Origin: Oceanospirillales bacterium
Lineage (GTDB): Bacteria > Pseudomonadota > Gammaproteobacteria > Xanthomonadales > SZUA-36
Assembly (NCBI GenBank): GCA_003233115.1
Contig: QIKV01000193.1
Span: 1-34,370 of the forward strand
DNA: 34,370 nt
Reading direction: 5' to 3'
Position 1 is the first letter of the stretch, and each line of letters begins with the position of its first letter. The position numbers were made by a program, and so were the translations under genes. This document shows, one piece after another, positions 15,866 to 24,530 of this stretch. The notes under the pieces were generated by a model. The model searched no databases. It was given only the letters and a program-made list of their open reading frames with translations, and had not been told where the DNA came from.

Positions 15866-17116
15866 ATGACGAAGAAAGCACACGACACCCCTTTACTTGA
15901 TGAATTGAAAGGTGGTCCCTGGCCAAGTTTTGTCGAAGGTCTTGAGCGCTTAGCCAACGATGAAGACAAGCCACAAGCAGGCATGATGAAGGATCTGTTG
16001 GGCCAACTGGAACATTCTTACGAGACCCGCAAGGGTTACTGGAAAGGCGGTACTGTCAGTGTATTTGGTTATGGCGGCGGCGTTATTCCCCGCTTCTCAG
16101 AAGTTGCCAAGGAGTACCCTGAGTCATCAGAATTTCACACGCTGCGGATACAGCCACCGGCCGGATTGCATTATTCGACCAAGCTTCTGCGTGACATGTG
16201 CGACATCTGGGAAGAACATGGTTCGGGCCTGATTGCCCTGCACGGCCAGTCAGGCGACATCATGTTCCAGGGTTGTGCCACCGACAAGGTACAGCCGGCT
16301 TTTGATGACTTGAACAAAATCGGCCTGGACATGGGCGGTGCAGGACCAGCCTTGCGGACATCAATGAGTTGTGTCGGCCACGCCCGTTGTGAGCAGTCTT
16401 GTTATGACGAGGTACGCGCGCACCGCAAAATCATCAATGGCCTGCTCGATGAAATGCACCGGCCGGCCCTGCCCTACAAATTCAAATTCAAGTTCTCCGG
16501 TTGCCCGAATGATTGTGTAAACGCTATCCACCGTGCAGATATGGCTGTTATCGGCACCTGGCGCGATGACATGCAGGTCGATCAGGAAAGGGTTAAAGAG
16601 CACGTTGCCAAAGTTGGCCGCAAACAGATGATCGATACCGTTATCGCCAACTGCCCGACCCGCGCTCTGAGCCTGAACGATGACGATACGCTGGACGTCG
16701 ACAACCAGAGCTGTGTGCGCTGCATGCATTGCATCAATGTCATGCCCAAAGCCCTGTCACCCGGCAAAGACCGTGGCGTCACCATCCTGATGGGCGGCAA
16801 GCGTTCGCTGAAAATCGGTGACCAGATGGGCACGGTCATCATGCCGTTTTTGAAACTTGAGAGCGACGAGGATTTTGAGAAGCTGACTGAATTCACCGAA
16901 GAGGTGATCGACTTTTTTGCCGAGAATGCACTGGAACACGAGCGTATCGGCGAGACCATCGATCGTATTGGCCTGGCCAATTTCCTCGACGCCCTGGATA
17001 TACCGGTTGATCCGAATATGGTCAATCATCCCCGCACCAGTTCGTATGTACGTACCGATGACTGGGATGTGGAAGCGGCAAAATGGTTTGAACACAAACA
17101 AGCCGCTAACAAATAA
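15866..17116 (+). CDS. dsrA: Reverse-type dissimilatory sulfite reductase, alpha subunit
   Basis: With DsrB it forms the cytoplasmic siroheme enzyme that oxidises reduced DsrC-bound sulfur to sulfite. The siroheme-[4Fe-4S] cysteines appear as CVGHARC at about residue 169 and CPNDC at about 213. An inserted ferredoxin domain shows NCPTRAL at about 261 and CVRCMHC at about 282. The start is set at ATG 15866, which follows TGGTGGAG at good distance and gives 416 residues. The ORF-track start at 15854 is a GTG within that ribosome-binding sequence. It opens the dsr operon and is 32 bases from dsrB. The oxidative type is inferred from the companion genes dsrEFH and dsrL and not from residues in DsrA itself. 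Confidence 0.96.
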   Translation: MTKKAHDTPLLDELKGGPWPSFVEGLERLANDEDKPQAGMMKDLLGQLEHSYETRKGYWKGGTVSVFGYGGGVIPRFSEVAKEYPESSEFHTLRIQPPAGLHYSTKLLRDMCDIWEEHGSGLIALHGQSGDIMFQGCATDKVQPAFDDLNKIGLDMGGAGPALRTSMSCVGHARCEQSCYDEVRAHRKIINGLLDEMHRPALPYKFKFKFSGCPNDCVNAIHRADMAVIGTWRDDMQVDQERVKEHVAKVGRKQMIDTVIANCPTRALSLNDDDTLDVDNQSCVRCMHCINVMPKALSPGKDRGVTILMGGKRSLKIGDQMGTVIMPFLKLESDEDFEKLTEFTEEVIDFFAENALEHERIGETIDRIGLANFLDALDIPVDPNMVNHPRTSSYVRTDDWDVEAAKWFEHKQAANK

Positions 17117-17148
17117 ATGCAAGGCACAGCGAGTATGAGGAACCAACA

Positions 17149-18228
17149 ATGAGTAAAGCAGAACTGCCACGCAGACCGGATGAGCACGGTGTTCCGGATC
17201 CCTTTCCGTACATGCACCCAACCCTGAAACAGAACTACGGCAACTGGGCCTGGCATGACCGCCCCCGCCCCGGCGTACTGCATCACATGGCCCATAGCGG
17301 TGACGAAATCTGGACCGTGCGTGCCGGTACGCAACGCCAGATGGACGTGGGCACCATTCGCAAGCTGTGTGATCTCGCCGACAAATTCGCGGATGGATTC
17401 ATGCGCTTTACCACCCGCAGTAATGCAGAGTTCATGGTGACTTCGGCTGACAAAACCGGGCCATTGATCGAGAGCCTCAACGCAGCAGGGTTCCCGGTCG
17501 GCGGTACCGGCAATTCATTGTCGATGATCTCCCATACCCAGGGCTGGCTGCACTGTGATATCCCCGGCACCGATGCCTCCGGCGTGGTCAAATCCTTGAT
17601 GGATGAACTACACCACGAATTCACCCACGAAGAAATGCCCAACCGGGTACGCATGACAACCTCGTGCTGTCAGATCAATTGCGGTGGCCAGGGCGATATT
17701 GCCATTAACGTGCAATACGTGAAGCCGCCCAAAATCAATCACGACCTCGTCGCCAATGTCTGCGAACGCCCGGCGGTCGTGGCACGTTGTCCGGTGGCGG
17801 CCATCCGCCCGGCAATGGTCAATGGCAAACCTTCACTCGAGGTCGATGAGAAAAAATGTATTTGCTGCGGCGCATGTTACCCACCCTGCCCGCCAATGCA
17901 GATCAATGGACCGGACTCTACCAAGCTGGCCATCTGGGTAGGTGGCAAGCATTCAAATGCACGCTCAAAGCCAACCTTCCACAAACTGGTCGTCGCCAAC
18001 CTGCCGAACAACCCACCGCGCTGGCCCGAAGTAGCGGATATCGTGAAGCGCATCCTTTACGCCTACAAGGAAGACGGGCGAGCCTGGGAGCGCCTGGGAG
18101 AGTGGATTGAACGCATTGGCTGGCCACGCTTTTTTGAAATGACCGATCTGGCCTTCACCAAGCACCAGATTGACGACTGGCGGGGTGCACGTGCGAGTCT
18201 CAATGCATCGACCCACCTGCATTTCTGA
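17149..18228 (+). CDS. dsrB: Reverse-type dissimilatory sulfite reductase, beta subunit
   Basis: A 359-residue partner of DsrA in the alpha2-beta2 enzyme. Cofactor-binding segments are TTSCCQINCGGQGD at about residue 169 and CERPAVVARCPVAAIRP at about 205. A ferredoxin motif CICCGACYPPCPP lies at about 237 and serves as the electron path to or from the siroheme site. A clear ribosome-binding site (GAGGAA) precedes the ATG. Length and motif order match DsrB of sulfur oxidisers. It is followed by dsrE after 29 bases. Confidence 0.96.
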   Translation: MSKAELPRRPDEHGVPDPFPYMHPTLKQNYGNWAWHDRPRPGVLHHMAHSGDEIWTVRAGTQRQMDVGTIRKLCDLADKFADGFMRFTTRSNAEFMVTSADKTGPLIESLNAAGFPVGGTGNSLSMISHTQGWLHCDIPGTDASGVVKSLMDELHHEFTHEEMPNRVRMTTSCCQINCGGQGDIAINVQYVKPPKINHDLVANVCERPAVVARCPVAAIRPAMVNGKPSLEVDEKKCICCGACYPPCPPMQINGPDSTKLAIWVGGKHSNARSKPTFHKLVVANLPNNPPRWPEVADIVKRILYAYKEDGRAWERLGEWIERIGWPRFFEMTDLAFTKHQIDDWRGARASLNASTHLHF

Positions 18229-18257
18229 TCAAGCTACATTAAGATGAAATTAAAACC

Positions 18258-18617
18258 ATGAAATTTGGAATTTTAGTCAACGAAGGCCCGTTTACACACC
18301 AGGCCTCGGACAGCGCCTACCGCTTTGCGGAAGCCGCGCTGGCCAAAGGACACGAAGTTGCCCGTGTGTTTTTCTACAACGACGGTGTGTACAACTCCAA
18401 CAAGTTGTCGGAGCCGCAGACCGATGACCGCAACCTGGTAGCCTTATGGGCCGAACTGGGCAAGGCGCATGGAATCGACCTGGTCGTATGCGTTGCTGCA
18501 GCATTGCGGCGCGGGGTCAAGGATGAAATCCTGCAGGAAGGCTTCCGGATTTCCGGCCTGGGCCAGTTAGTGGAAGCAGGCATTCAGAACGACCGTCTGG
18601 TCGTGTTTGGCGATTGA
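18258..18617 (+). CDS. dsrE: Sulfurtransferase subunit DsrE
   Basis: A 119-residue DsrE/F-like protein of the DsrE2F2H2 hexamer, which accepts persulfide sulfur from cytoplasmic carriers and passes it to DsrC. The active cysteine is in VVCVAAALRRG and is residue 78, the same number as the sulfur-binding Cys78 known for the Allochromatium protein. The typical EGFRISGLGQLVEAG segment follows. Presence of dsrEFH separates sulfur oxidisers from sulfite reducers. Only a weak ribosome-binding site is visible. Confidence 0.95.
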   Translation: MKFGILVNEGPFTHQASDSAYRFAEAALAKGHEVARVFFYNDGVYNSNKLSEPQTDDRNLVALWAELGKAHGIDLVVCVAAALRRGVKDEILQEGFRISGLGQLVEAGIQNDRLVVFGD

Positions 18618-18631
18618 GGGAGTAAGACTAC

Positions 18632-19021
18632 ATGGAACCATGGGAAGAAGAAGGCCCTGAAGTCGTAAAACGCTTCATGTACGTCAATCGTAAAGCGCCG
18701 TACGGCACGATCTACGCACTGGAATGTCTTGAGGTTGTTCTGATTACTGCGGCATTTGATCAGGATGTCAGCGTGGTATTTATTGACGATGGAGTTTTCC
18801 AGTTGAAGAAAAACCAGGATACTGAAGGCATCGGCATGAAAAACTTCTCCAATACTTACCGGGCGCTCGATGACTACGATGTTGAGAAAATCTATGTCGA
18901 ACAGGAGTCGCTCAGTGCACGCGGACTGTCTGCCGAGGACCTGATCATCCCGGTAGAGGTTGTCAGCGCTGAAAATTTGCGCGATATCATGGATCAGCAA
19001 GATGTGGTGATCAGCTCATGA
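18632..19021 (+). CDS. dsrF: Sulfurtransferase subunit DsrF
   Basis: A 129-residue DsrE/F-like subunit of the DsrEFH complex. It shows KRFMYVNRKAPYGTIYALEC near the N-terminus, with a conserved cysteine in ALECLEVVL, and the FIDDGVFQLKK stretch typical of the family. In the known complex DsrF is structural and its cysteine is not essential for sulfur transfer. Its stop codon overlaps the dsrH start in an ATGA, indicating translational coupling. Confidence 0.94.
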   Translation: MEPWEEEGPEVVKRFMYVNRKAPYGTIYALECLEVVLITAAFDQDVSVVFIDDGVFQLKKNQDTEGIGMKNFSNTYRALDDYDVEKIYVEQESLSARGLSAEDLIIPVEVVSAENLRDIMDQQDVVISS

Positions 19022-19329
19022 GTACGATGCTGCACCTGATTAACAAATCCCCCTTCGACGGGCCTGCGCTGGATAGCTGCCTGCGCCTGGCGAAAGCCGG
19101 CAGTGCGGTACTCCTGTTCGAAGACGGCGTGTACGCGGCAATGCACAAAGCAGCATCCGCTGCGGGCATCCGCACAAGGCTGGGAGACCTGAAGATTTAT
19201 GTGTTGGGGCCCGATCTCGCAGCGCGCGGCCTGCAAGACACCCCTTTGATCGATGGCATCGAGGCCGTCGATTACGCTGGATTTGTAGACCTGGTGGTGG
19301 AACACAAAGCCACACAATCCTGGATGTAG
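19018..19329 (+). CDS. dsrH: Sulfurtransferase subunit DsrH
   Basis: A 103-residue DsrH/TusB-family protein that completes the DsrEFH hexamer. The N-terminus MLHLINKSPFDGPALDSC places the conserved cysteine at C21, as in characterised DsrH, followed by GSAVLLFEDGVYAAM. It starts in a four-base overlap with dsrF and precedes dsrC by 32 bases. Confidence 0.94.
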   Translation: MSTMLHLINKSPFDGPALDSCLRLAKAGSAVLLFEDGVYAAMHKAASAAGIRTRLGDLKIYVLGPDLAARGLQDTPLIDGIEAVDYAGFVDLVVEHKATQSWM

Positions 19330-19361
19330 AACAGTTCTTTTAATTTTTAACGAGGTAAATC

Positions 19362-19694
19362 ATGGCATATGAACTGAATGGCACTGTATTTGAAGCCGAT
19401 GAAGAAGGCTATATCATTGATATCAGCGTATGGAACCCGGAACTGGCAGAATTGATTGCCAAGGACGAAAATATCGAAATGAATGACGACGCCTGGGAAG
19501 TCGTAAATTTTCTGCGCAACTACTATGAAGAGTATCAGATTGCCCCGGCAGTCCGGGTTTTGACCAAGGCGATCAAGAAAAAGCTGGGGCCTGAAAAAGG
19601 CAACAGCAAATACCTGTACGAATTGTTTCCCTACGGCCCGGCCAAGCAGGCCTGCAAAATAGCCGGCTTGCCTAAGCCGACAGGCTGTATCTAA
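19362..19694 (+). CDS. dsrC: Sulfur carrier protein DsrC
   Basis: A 110-residue DsrC/TusE-family protein. The flexible C-terminal arm ends PAKQACKIAGLPKPTGCI, with both redox cysteines (C98 and the penultimate C109) spaced ten residues apart. This is the true DsrC signature, in contrast to TusE, which has one cysteine. The KKLGPEKGNSKYLYELFP insertion specific to DsrC is also present. DsrC takes persulfide from DsrEFH, presents it to DsrAB, and carries the trisulfide or disulfide handled by DsrMKJOP. An AACGAGG ribosome-binding site precedes the ATG. A strong RNA hairpin follows the gene. Confidence 0.96.
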   Translation: MAYELNGTVFEADEEGYIIDISVWNPELAELIAKDENIEMNDDAWEVVNFLRNYYEEYQIAPAVRVLTKAIKKKLGPEKGNSKYLYELFPYGPAKQACKIAGLPKPTGCI

Positions 19695-19703
19695 GCTTTT
19701 TTT

Positions 19704-19731
19704 GCGGGTTAGTGCAATGGCATTGACCTGC
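19704..19731 (+). other. Intercistronic RNA hairpin between dsrC and dsrM
   Basis: GCGGGTTAGTGC can pair with GCATTGACCTGC around an AATG loop, giving a 12-bp stem with three G-U wobbles in RNA. It lies 9 bases after the dsrC stop, directly after a run of seven T's, and ends 20 bases before the dsrM TTG. No T tract follows it on the plus strand. It could protect the 3' end of a processed dsrC message or reduce read-through into dsrM, either of which would raise DsrC relative to the membrane complex. Confidence 0.5.
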
Positions 19732-19751
19732 CCAACAGGAGTGTAAACGGC

Positions 19752-20501
19752 TTGTTGTTAAGCACCATCTATGCAGTATTATTTTACCTGGCGACGGCAA
19801 TTTTTGTCGTTGGCCTGGTGTATAGAATCCGGCTGTATGCACGCACCCCGGCACCTCTGAAAATCCCGACTACGCCGGCTCCGGTTACGCAGTCAGGCGT
19901 GGTGGTGCGCATGGCCAAGGAAGTGGTTCTGTTTGAGAGCCTGTTCAAGGCCAACAAGTGGACCTGGCTATTCGGCTGGGTGTTCCATTTTGCGCTGCTG
20001 CTGGTCTTGTTGCGCCATCTCAGGTACTTCACCGAACCTGTCTGGTTCTGGGTGAGGTGGATCCAGCCATTCGGCATCTACGCCGGGTTCGCCATGCTTG
20101 CCGGTCTGGCTGCACTGTGGGGCCGACGTTTCCTGGTTGAGCGAATACGGTATATAACGGGACCGTCTGACCACCTGATGTTATTGCTGCTGATCGGCAT
20201 TGCGGCCTCCGGGTTAACGATGAAATATGTGGCGCATACCGACATCATTACACTCAAGGCATTCGCCCTGGGCCTGATCTATTTCGACTGGCAACCACTC
20301 CCTGCCGACCCGGCACTCATGGTTCATCTCGGGCTCGTGCTGTCGCTATTGTTCATTTTCCCATTTTCAAAATTACTGCACGCACCCGGTGTGTTCTTTA
20401 GCCCCAGTCGCAACCAGGTCGACAATCCCCGCGAAAAAAGGCACCTTGCCCCGTGGGCTGCCGCGCTGGATGCGGACCGGTCAAAAGCGGCAGGCGAATA
20501 G
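19752..20501 (+). CDS. dsrM: DsrM, heme b membrane subunit of DsrMKJOP
   Basis: A 249-residue integral membrane protein resembling the NarI cytochrome b fold, with about five to six hydrophobic segments (for example YAVLFYLATAIFVVGLVYRI, FGWVFHFALLLVLL, HLGLVLSLLFIFPFSKLLH). Histidines in these segments are candidate heme ligands. It begins at a TTG codon behind CAGGAG; no ATG or GTG is available before the first membrane segment, so this start is likely but unusual. DsrM exchanges electrons between the quinone pool and DsrK, whose gene begins three bases after its stop. Confidence 0.92.
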   Translation: MLLSTIYAVLFYLATAIFVVGLVYRIRLYARTPAPLKIPTTPAPVTQSGVVVRMAKEVVLFESLFKANKWTWLFGWVFHFALLLVLLRHLRYFTEPVWFWVRWIQPFGIYAGFAMLAGLAALWGRRFLVERIRYITGPSDHLMLLLLIGIAASGLTMKYVAHTDIITLKAFALGLIYFDWQPLPADPALMVHLGLVLSLLFIFPFSKLLHAPGVFFSPSRNQVDNPREKRHLAPWAAALDADRSKAAGE

Positions 20502-20504
20502 CCG

Positions 20505-22061
20505 ATGGCTGATCACGACACACTGACAATTAACACGCTGTTCGAGATTCCGGTTTTGAACCCGGGGGTAATGAAGGACTCTGCACCCTTTAAAGCAGCC
20601 CCGGCCTTCCAGGAAGCATTGGGCTTTCCGGGAGAACTGGTCGATGACTGGCAGGCAAGAGCCATTGAGAAGTTCGGTGAATTACTCAAAAAGTCACGGG
20701 CACTGCGGGTCTACATGGACAGTTGCGTCAAGTGCGGCGCCTGTACCGACAAATGCCATTATTTCCTCGGCACCGGTGATCCGAAGAACATGCCGGTTGC
20801 CCGCCAGGATCTGTTGCGCAAAATATATCGTCGTTATTTCACCCTTGCAGGTAAGTACTTTCCATGGCTGGTGGGGGCCGAAGACCTGACCAAAGAAGTA
20901 CTGGACGACTGGTACAGCTATTTTCACCAATGCTCCCAATGCCGCCGGTGCTCCGTTTTCTGCCCATACGGCATCGATACCGCCGAAATATCCATGGCGG
21001 CACGCGAAATCATGGATCACATCGGCGTGGGACAGAAATACTGCAATGAGATCCTTGGCAAGGTCCACAAAATCGGCAACAACCTGGGTCTGCCCGAGCG
21101 GGCACTAATCAATACGCTGGAAGGCCTCGAAGAAGATATTGAGGAGGAAACCGGTGTGCAGGTCAGGATCCCGGTCAATGAGAAGGGCGCGGATATCCTG
21201 CTGGTAACGCCCAGTGCAGACTTTTTTGCCGAACCCCACGTCGACGGGCTGATTGGTTACGCCAAGGTTTTTCACCAGGCTGGCATTAGCTGGACGGTCA
21301 GTTCATACGCCTCTGAAGCTGCAAATTTCGCCATGTTTATCGGCTCCTATGAGCAAATGCAAAAAGTGGCGGAACGGATCAGGAAGGCCGCCCAGGATCT
21401 GGGTGTGAAACGTATCATTTTTGGCGAATGCGGGCATGCATGGCGGGTCGCCTACAGTTTCATGAACACACTGGCCGGGCCGTTTGATTTCCTCGATCCG
21501 GATTACCCGGTGCCACAGCACATTTGTGAGTTCACCTGGGATTTGATCCAGAAGGGTGAACTGAACCTGGATAAGTCTGCCAATGACCACATGACGTTGA
21601 CGTTCCATGATTCCTGCAACGTGGCCCGCGGTTCGCGCATGGGTGACAAACCCGGCGGCCAGTTCGAGATACCCCGCGCGATCATCAGGGCCGTGTGTAA
21701 CAATTTTGTGGATATGGCCGCTGACACCATCAACGAAAGCACTTTTTGCTGTGGTGGCGGGGGTGGACTACTGACGGATGACCTGATGGAAATCAGGACC
21801 AAGGGCGCATCACCCCGCATGCAAGCATTGAAAGAAGTCGTAGAAGAACATGGCGTCACGCACATGGCAGCTATTTGCGCCATCTGCAAAACCCAGTTTG
21901 CCAAGATCATGCCGAAGTATGGATTCGGCATGGACCGCATCGTCAGTGTCCATCAACTGGTATCGAACGCGATTATCCTTGATGGACAGATTAGCGAAGA
22001 AAGTGCCACTGAAGAAAGTGCCACTGAAGAAAGTGCCGTTGAAGAAAGTGCCGTTGACTAA
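20505..22061 (+). CDS. dsrK: DsrK, HdrD-like iron-sulfur catalytic subunit of DsrMKJOP
   Basis: A 518-residue cytoplasmic protein that is thought to act on the DsrC disulfide or trisulfide. Two [4Fe-4S] motifs are visible (CVKCGACTDKCHYF at about residue 74 and CSQCRRCSVFCPYG at about 143). Two cysteine-rich regions related to HdrD CCG domains follow (FGECGHAWR and FHDSCNVARGS, then TFCCGGGGGLL at about 413). The last 22 residues are an acidic repeat (EESAT/EESAV) not expected in DsrK and encoded by a 15-bp tandem repeat. The start 3 bases after dsrM indicates tight coupling; dsrL follows after 57 bases. Confidence 0.95.
   Translation: MADHDTLTINTLFEIPVLNPGVMKDSAPFKAAPAFQEALGFPGELVDDWQARAIEKFGELLKKSRALRVYMDSCVKCGACTDKCHYFLGTGDPKNMPVARQDLLRKIYRRYFTLAGKYFPWLVGAEDLTKEVLDDWYSYFHQCSQCRRCSVFCPYGIDTAEISMAAREIMDHIGVGQKYCNEILGKVHKIGNNLGLPERALINTLEGLEEDIEEETGVQVRIPVNEKGADILLVTPSADFFAEPHVDGLIGYAKVFHQAGISWTVSSYASEAANFAMFIGSYEQMQKVAERIRKAAQDLGVKRIIFGECGHAWRVAYSFMNTLAGPFDFLDPDYPVPQHICEFTWDLIQKGELNLDKSANDHMTLTFHDSCNVARGSRMGDKPGGQFEIPRAIIRAVCNNFVDMAADTINESTFCCGGGGGLLTDDLMEIRTKGASPRMQALKEVVEEHGVTHMAAICAICKTQFAKIMPKYGFGMDRIVSVHQLVSNAIILDGQISEESATEESATEESAVEESAVD
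21996..22055 (+). repeat. Four in-frame copies of a 15-bp repeat in the dsrK 3' end
   Basis: GAAGAAAGTGCC followed by ACT or GTT is repeated four times without interruption (21996, 22011, 22026, 22041) and is immediately followed by GAC TAA. Each unit encodes EESAT or EESAV. Because the unit is a multiple of three, gain or loss of copies would keep the frame and only change the acidic tail length. Confidence 0.92.
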
Positions 22062-22118
22062 AGTAAAACGGAATGTCGAAACATTAAGCAAACAGCCTGC
22101 GAACCAAGAGATTGAGCG

Positions 22119-24047
22119 ATGACTGAAAAACTTCTCACCAAACGCCGCTTCACAGACGGCGACCACGCACACCGGCCCTGGGTCGAAGAGATCTTTACCG
22201 CCGATGCATCGCATAAATGCCCGACCTATGTTCACCGCGCGCCGCCGTGCCAGGGTAGCTGCCCATCGGGCGAGGATATCCGTGGTTGGCTCAACATAGT
22301 ACGCGGCATTGAAAAGCCCCCCGCCGACACACCCTGGCAGGAATACGCATTTAAGCGTCTCACCGAAGCCAACCCTTTTCCGGCCATCATGGGCAGGGTC
22401 TGCCCTGCACCATGTGAGGATGGCTGCAACCGCAACGAGGTCGAGGAGCATGTCGGCATCAATTCAGTTGAGCAGTTTATTGGCGACTATGCCCTTGAAC
22501 ATGGGCTGAAGCTACAGGCGGCAGGGGCGGACTCGGGCAAAAAGATCGCGATTATCGGCAGTGGTGTTGCCGGCCTTGCCTGCGCCTATCATTTACGCCG
22601 CATGGGACATGCTTGCACAGTGTTTGAGGCCCAGGAGAAACTGGGTGGAATGATGCGTTACGGCATCCCTGGGTACCGGGTTCCTGACGAAGTCCTGGAT
22701 GGCGAGATCCAGCGCATACTCGATCTCGGCGTTACCGTCCACACGAATACAAAAATCGGTGAAGATATTTCCTTTGCCGATTTGCGCGCGAAATTTGATG
22801 CGGTATATATTGCATTGGGCGCGCAGTCCGGTATGGCCCTGCCAGTACCCGGAGGCGATGCACCCAATGTCATCAGCGGCGTTGCCTTTTTGCAGGCGTT
22901 CAATGACGGACGCCTGCAGCATACCTCCGGCCGCGTACTGGTAGTCGGTGGCGGCGACACATCGATGGACGTTGCCGCAGTCGCGCGGCGCCTGGGCCAT
23001 ATCAAGCATAAGCGTGAGCGCGACAGACCGGAAAATATCATCCTCGGCCATATGGCACAGGATGTTGCCAATGTCGCCCAGCGCCAGGGTGCCGATGTAA
23101 CACTTATTTCCCGCGAATCCGCTGACATCATGCCGGCCACCAAGACCGAAGTCGAACATGTGACCCAGGAAGGTGTAAAAATCAGACCCGGTCTGCTGCC
23201 GGTTGAGGTCATCGTCGGTACCGATGGCCGTGCCACCGGTGTACGTGTGATCCAGACGGACTGGAGTTCGGGCAAGATGACCACCGTGGAGGGTACCGAA
23301 ACGGAAATCGAATGTGACCTGCTGGTCTCGGCTATTGGCCAGCGTGGTGACCTGAGCGGGTTCGAGGAACTCGACAGCGGGCGGGGCCTGATCGATGCCG
23401 ATGGCTTCTATCGGGTCAAGGATCATCCGGATCTGTTTGTCGGTGGTGACATCATCAAACCACATCTCCTGACAACAGCAATTGGACAGGCTTCAATCGC
23501 TGCGGAGGGTGTGGATAAATTTCTCGCGGGCAAAGATCCGTCAAAACGGCCCCGGGTGGACGTACATCACTTCAAGCTGTTGAATAAGTTGCGTGAAACA
23601 GGTCACGCGCCCAGCGCATACCCACATGTACAAGACCGTGGAACCGATGCTGCAGACTTCGCCATCCACAACTATGAGGACCGTTCCTTCATAGAAATCG
23701 TACCGTCAGACGAGCTGTTCCTTGGCTATTTCAAATACGAGCCGCGGCATAGACGCAAGGAAAGCACCATTACGGCTGACTCCGTGCTCGGCTCCTTTGG
23801 CGAGCGCATACAGGGCCTTTCTGAGGAAGAGGCGCAACTTGAGGCAAACCGCTGCATGAGCTGCGGCATGTGCTTCGAATGTGATAGCTGCGTCATTTAT
23901 TGCCCGCAGGACGCTATTTTCCGGGTCAAAAAGACAGATTCGACCATGGGCCGCTATGTCGACACCGACTATAGCAAGTGTATCGGCTGCCATATTTGTG
24001 AAGATGTCTGTCCATCGGGCTACATCAAAATGGGGTTGGGGGAATAA
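22119..24047 (+). CDS. dsrL: DsrL, NADH:acceptor iron-sulfur flavoprotein
   Basis: A 642-residue homologue of the glutamate synthase small subunit that couples DsrAB to NAD(H) and is essential for sulfur oxidation in Allochromatium. Domain order is readable: an N-terminal [4Fe-4S] region (PPCQGSCPSGEDIRG and CPAPCEDGCNRNEV), an FAD motif (IAIIGSGVAGLACAYHLRR, about residue 143), an NAD(P) motif (VLVVGGGDTSMDVAAVARR, about 274), and a C-terminal two-cluster ferredoxin domain (CMSCGMCFECDSC and CIGCHICEDVCPSGY, from about 578). The C-terminal ferredoxin module is present, as in the Allochromatium protein. The gene lies between dsrK and dsrJ in the usual order. Confidence 0.95.
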   Translation: MTEKLLTKRRFTDGDHAHRPWVEEIFTADASHKCPTYVHRAPPCQGSCPSGEDIRGWLNIVRGIEKPPADTPWQEYAFKRLTEANPFPAIMGRVCPAPCEDGCNRNEVEEHVGINSVEQFIGDYALEHGLKLQAAGADSGKKIAIIGSGVAGLACAYHLRRMGHACTVFEAQEKLGGMMRYGIPGYRVPDEVLDGEIQRILDLGVTVHTNTKIGEDISFADLRAKFDAVYIALGAQSGMALPVPGGDAPNVISGVAFLQAFNDGRLQHTSGRVLVVGGGDTSMDVAAVARRLGHIKHKRERDRPENIILGHMAQDVANVAQRQGADVTLISRESADIMPATKTEVEHVTQEGVKIRPGLLPVEVIVGTDGRATGVRVIQTDWSSGKMTTVEGTETEIECDLLVSAIGQRGDLSGFEELDSGRGLIDADGFYRVKDHPDLFVGGDIIKPHLLTTAIGQASIAAEGVDKFLAGKDPSKRPRVDVHHFKLLNKLRETGHAPSAYPHVQDRGTDAADFAIHNYEDRSFIEIVPSDELFLGYFKYEPRHRRKESTITADSVLGSFGERIQGLSEEEAQLEANRCMSCGMCFECDSCVIYCPQDAIFRVKKTDSTMGRYVDTDYSKCIGCHICEDVCPSGYIKMGLGE

Positions 24048-24050
24048 GCC

Positions 24051-24530
24051 ATGACGCTGCGCCGTGCCACCATTGCAGCAATCACGGTCTTGCTGGTTTA
24101 CCTGGCCGGCCTGGCGGTGGTGGCCTGGGCAACGGAACAAGAGCCTGTGGACAGCAGCCGTGTACCACTGCCTGACATTACTGAACCACAGGGTGAAAGT
24201 TGTGCCGAAGATACTGACTTCATACGCCGCAACCATATGTCGCTACTCAAGCACAAGCGCGATGAAACGGTACACGAAGGCATTCGCACCAAACAGTTCA
24301 GCCTCAAGGGATGCATCAATTGTCATGTCGTTACAGGGCCGGACAAACTACCGGTTAGCGCGGCCAGTCCGGACCACTTCTGCCGTTCCTGCCACGATTA
24401 TGCAGCGGTGAAAATTGATTGTTTCCAATGCCACTCATCCACGCCAGAACCCGGCGTTCTGCCGGCCGATCATCAAGCGGACAACGCATTGCCAGGCTCG
24501 CTGGGCGCACATGGGATTGAATGCAAATGA
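24051..24530 (+). CDS. dsrJ: DsrJ, triheme cytochrome c of DsrMKJOP
   Basis: A 159-residue periplasmic protein held by an N-terminal hydrophobic segment (ITVLLVYLAGLAVVAWA). Three CxxCH heme sites are present: CINCH (C88-H92), CRSCH (C111-H115) and CFQCH (C124-H128). A cysteine in GESCAED (C51) corresponds to the Cys known as an unusual distal heme ligand in DsrJ. It starts three bases after dsrL, and its stop overlaps dsrO. Confidence 0.95.
   Translation: MTLRRATIAAITVLLVYLAGLAVVAWATEQEPVDSSRVPLPDITEPQGESCAEDTDFIRRNHMSLLKHKRDETVHEGIRTKQFSLKGCINCHVVTGPDKLPVSAASPDHFCRSCHDYAAVKIDCFQCHSSTPEPGVLPADHQADNALPGSLGAHGIECK

Noticed and set aside
19667-19702. Intrinsic terminator ending at the T7 run after dsrC
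   Set aside because: The only stem nearby (CGGCTT/AAGCCG) is inside the dsrC coding end and too far from the T run; the clear hairpin lies after the T's.
22593-23465. 290-residue minus-strand ORF opposite dsrL (and 208-residue ORF at 22658-23284)
   Set aside because: Lies entirely antisense to an unmistakable dsrL with all cofactor motifs; composition is a codon shadow and no domain is recognisable.
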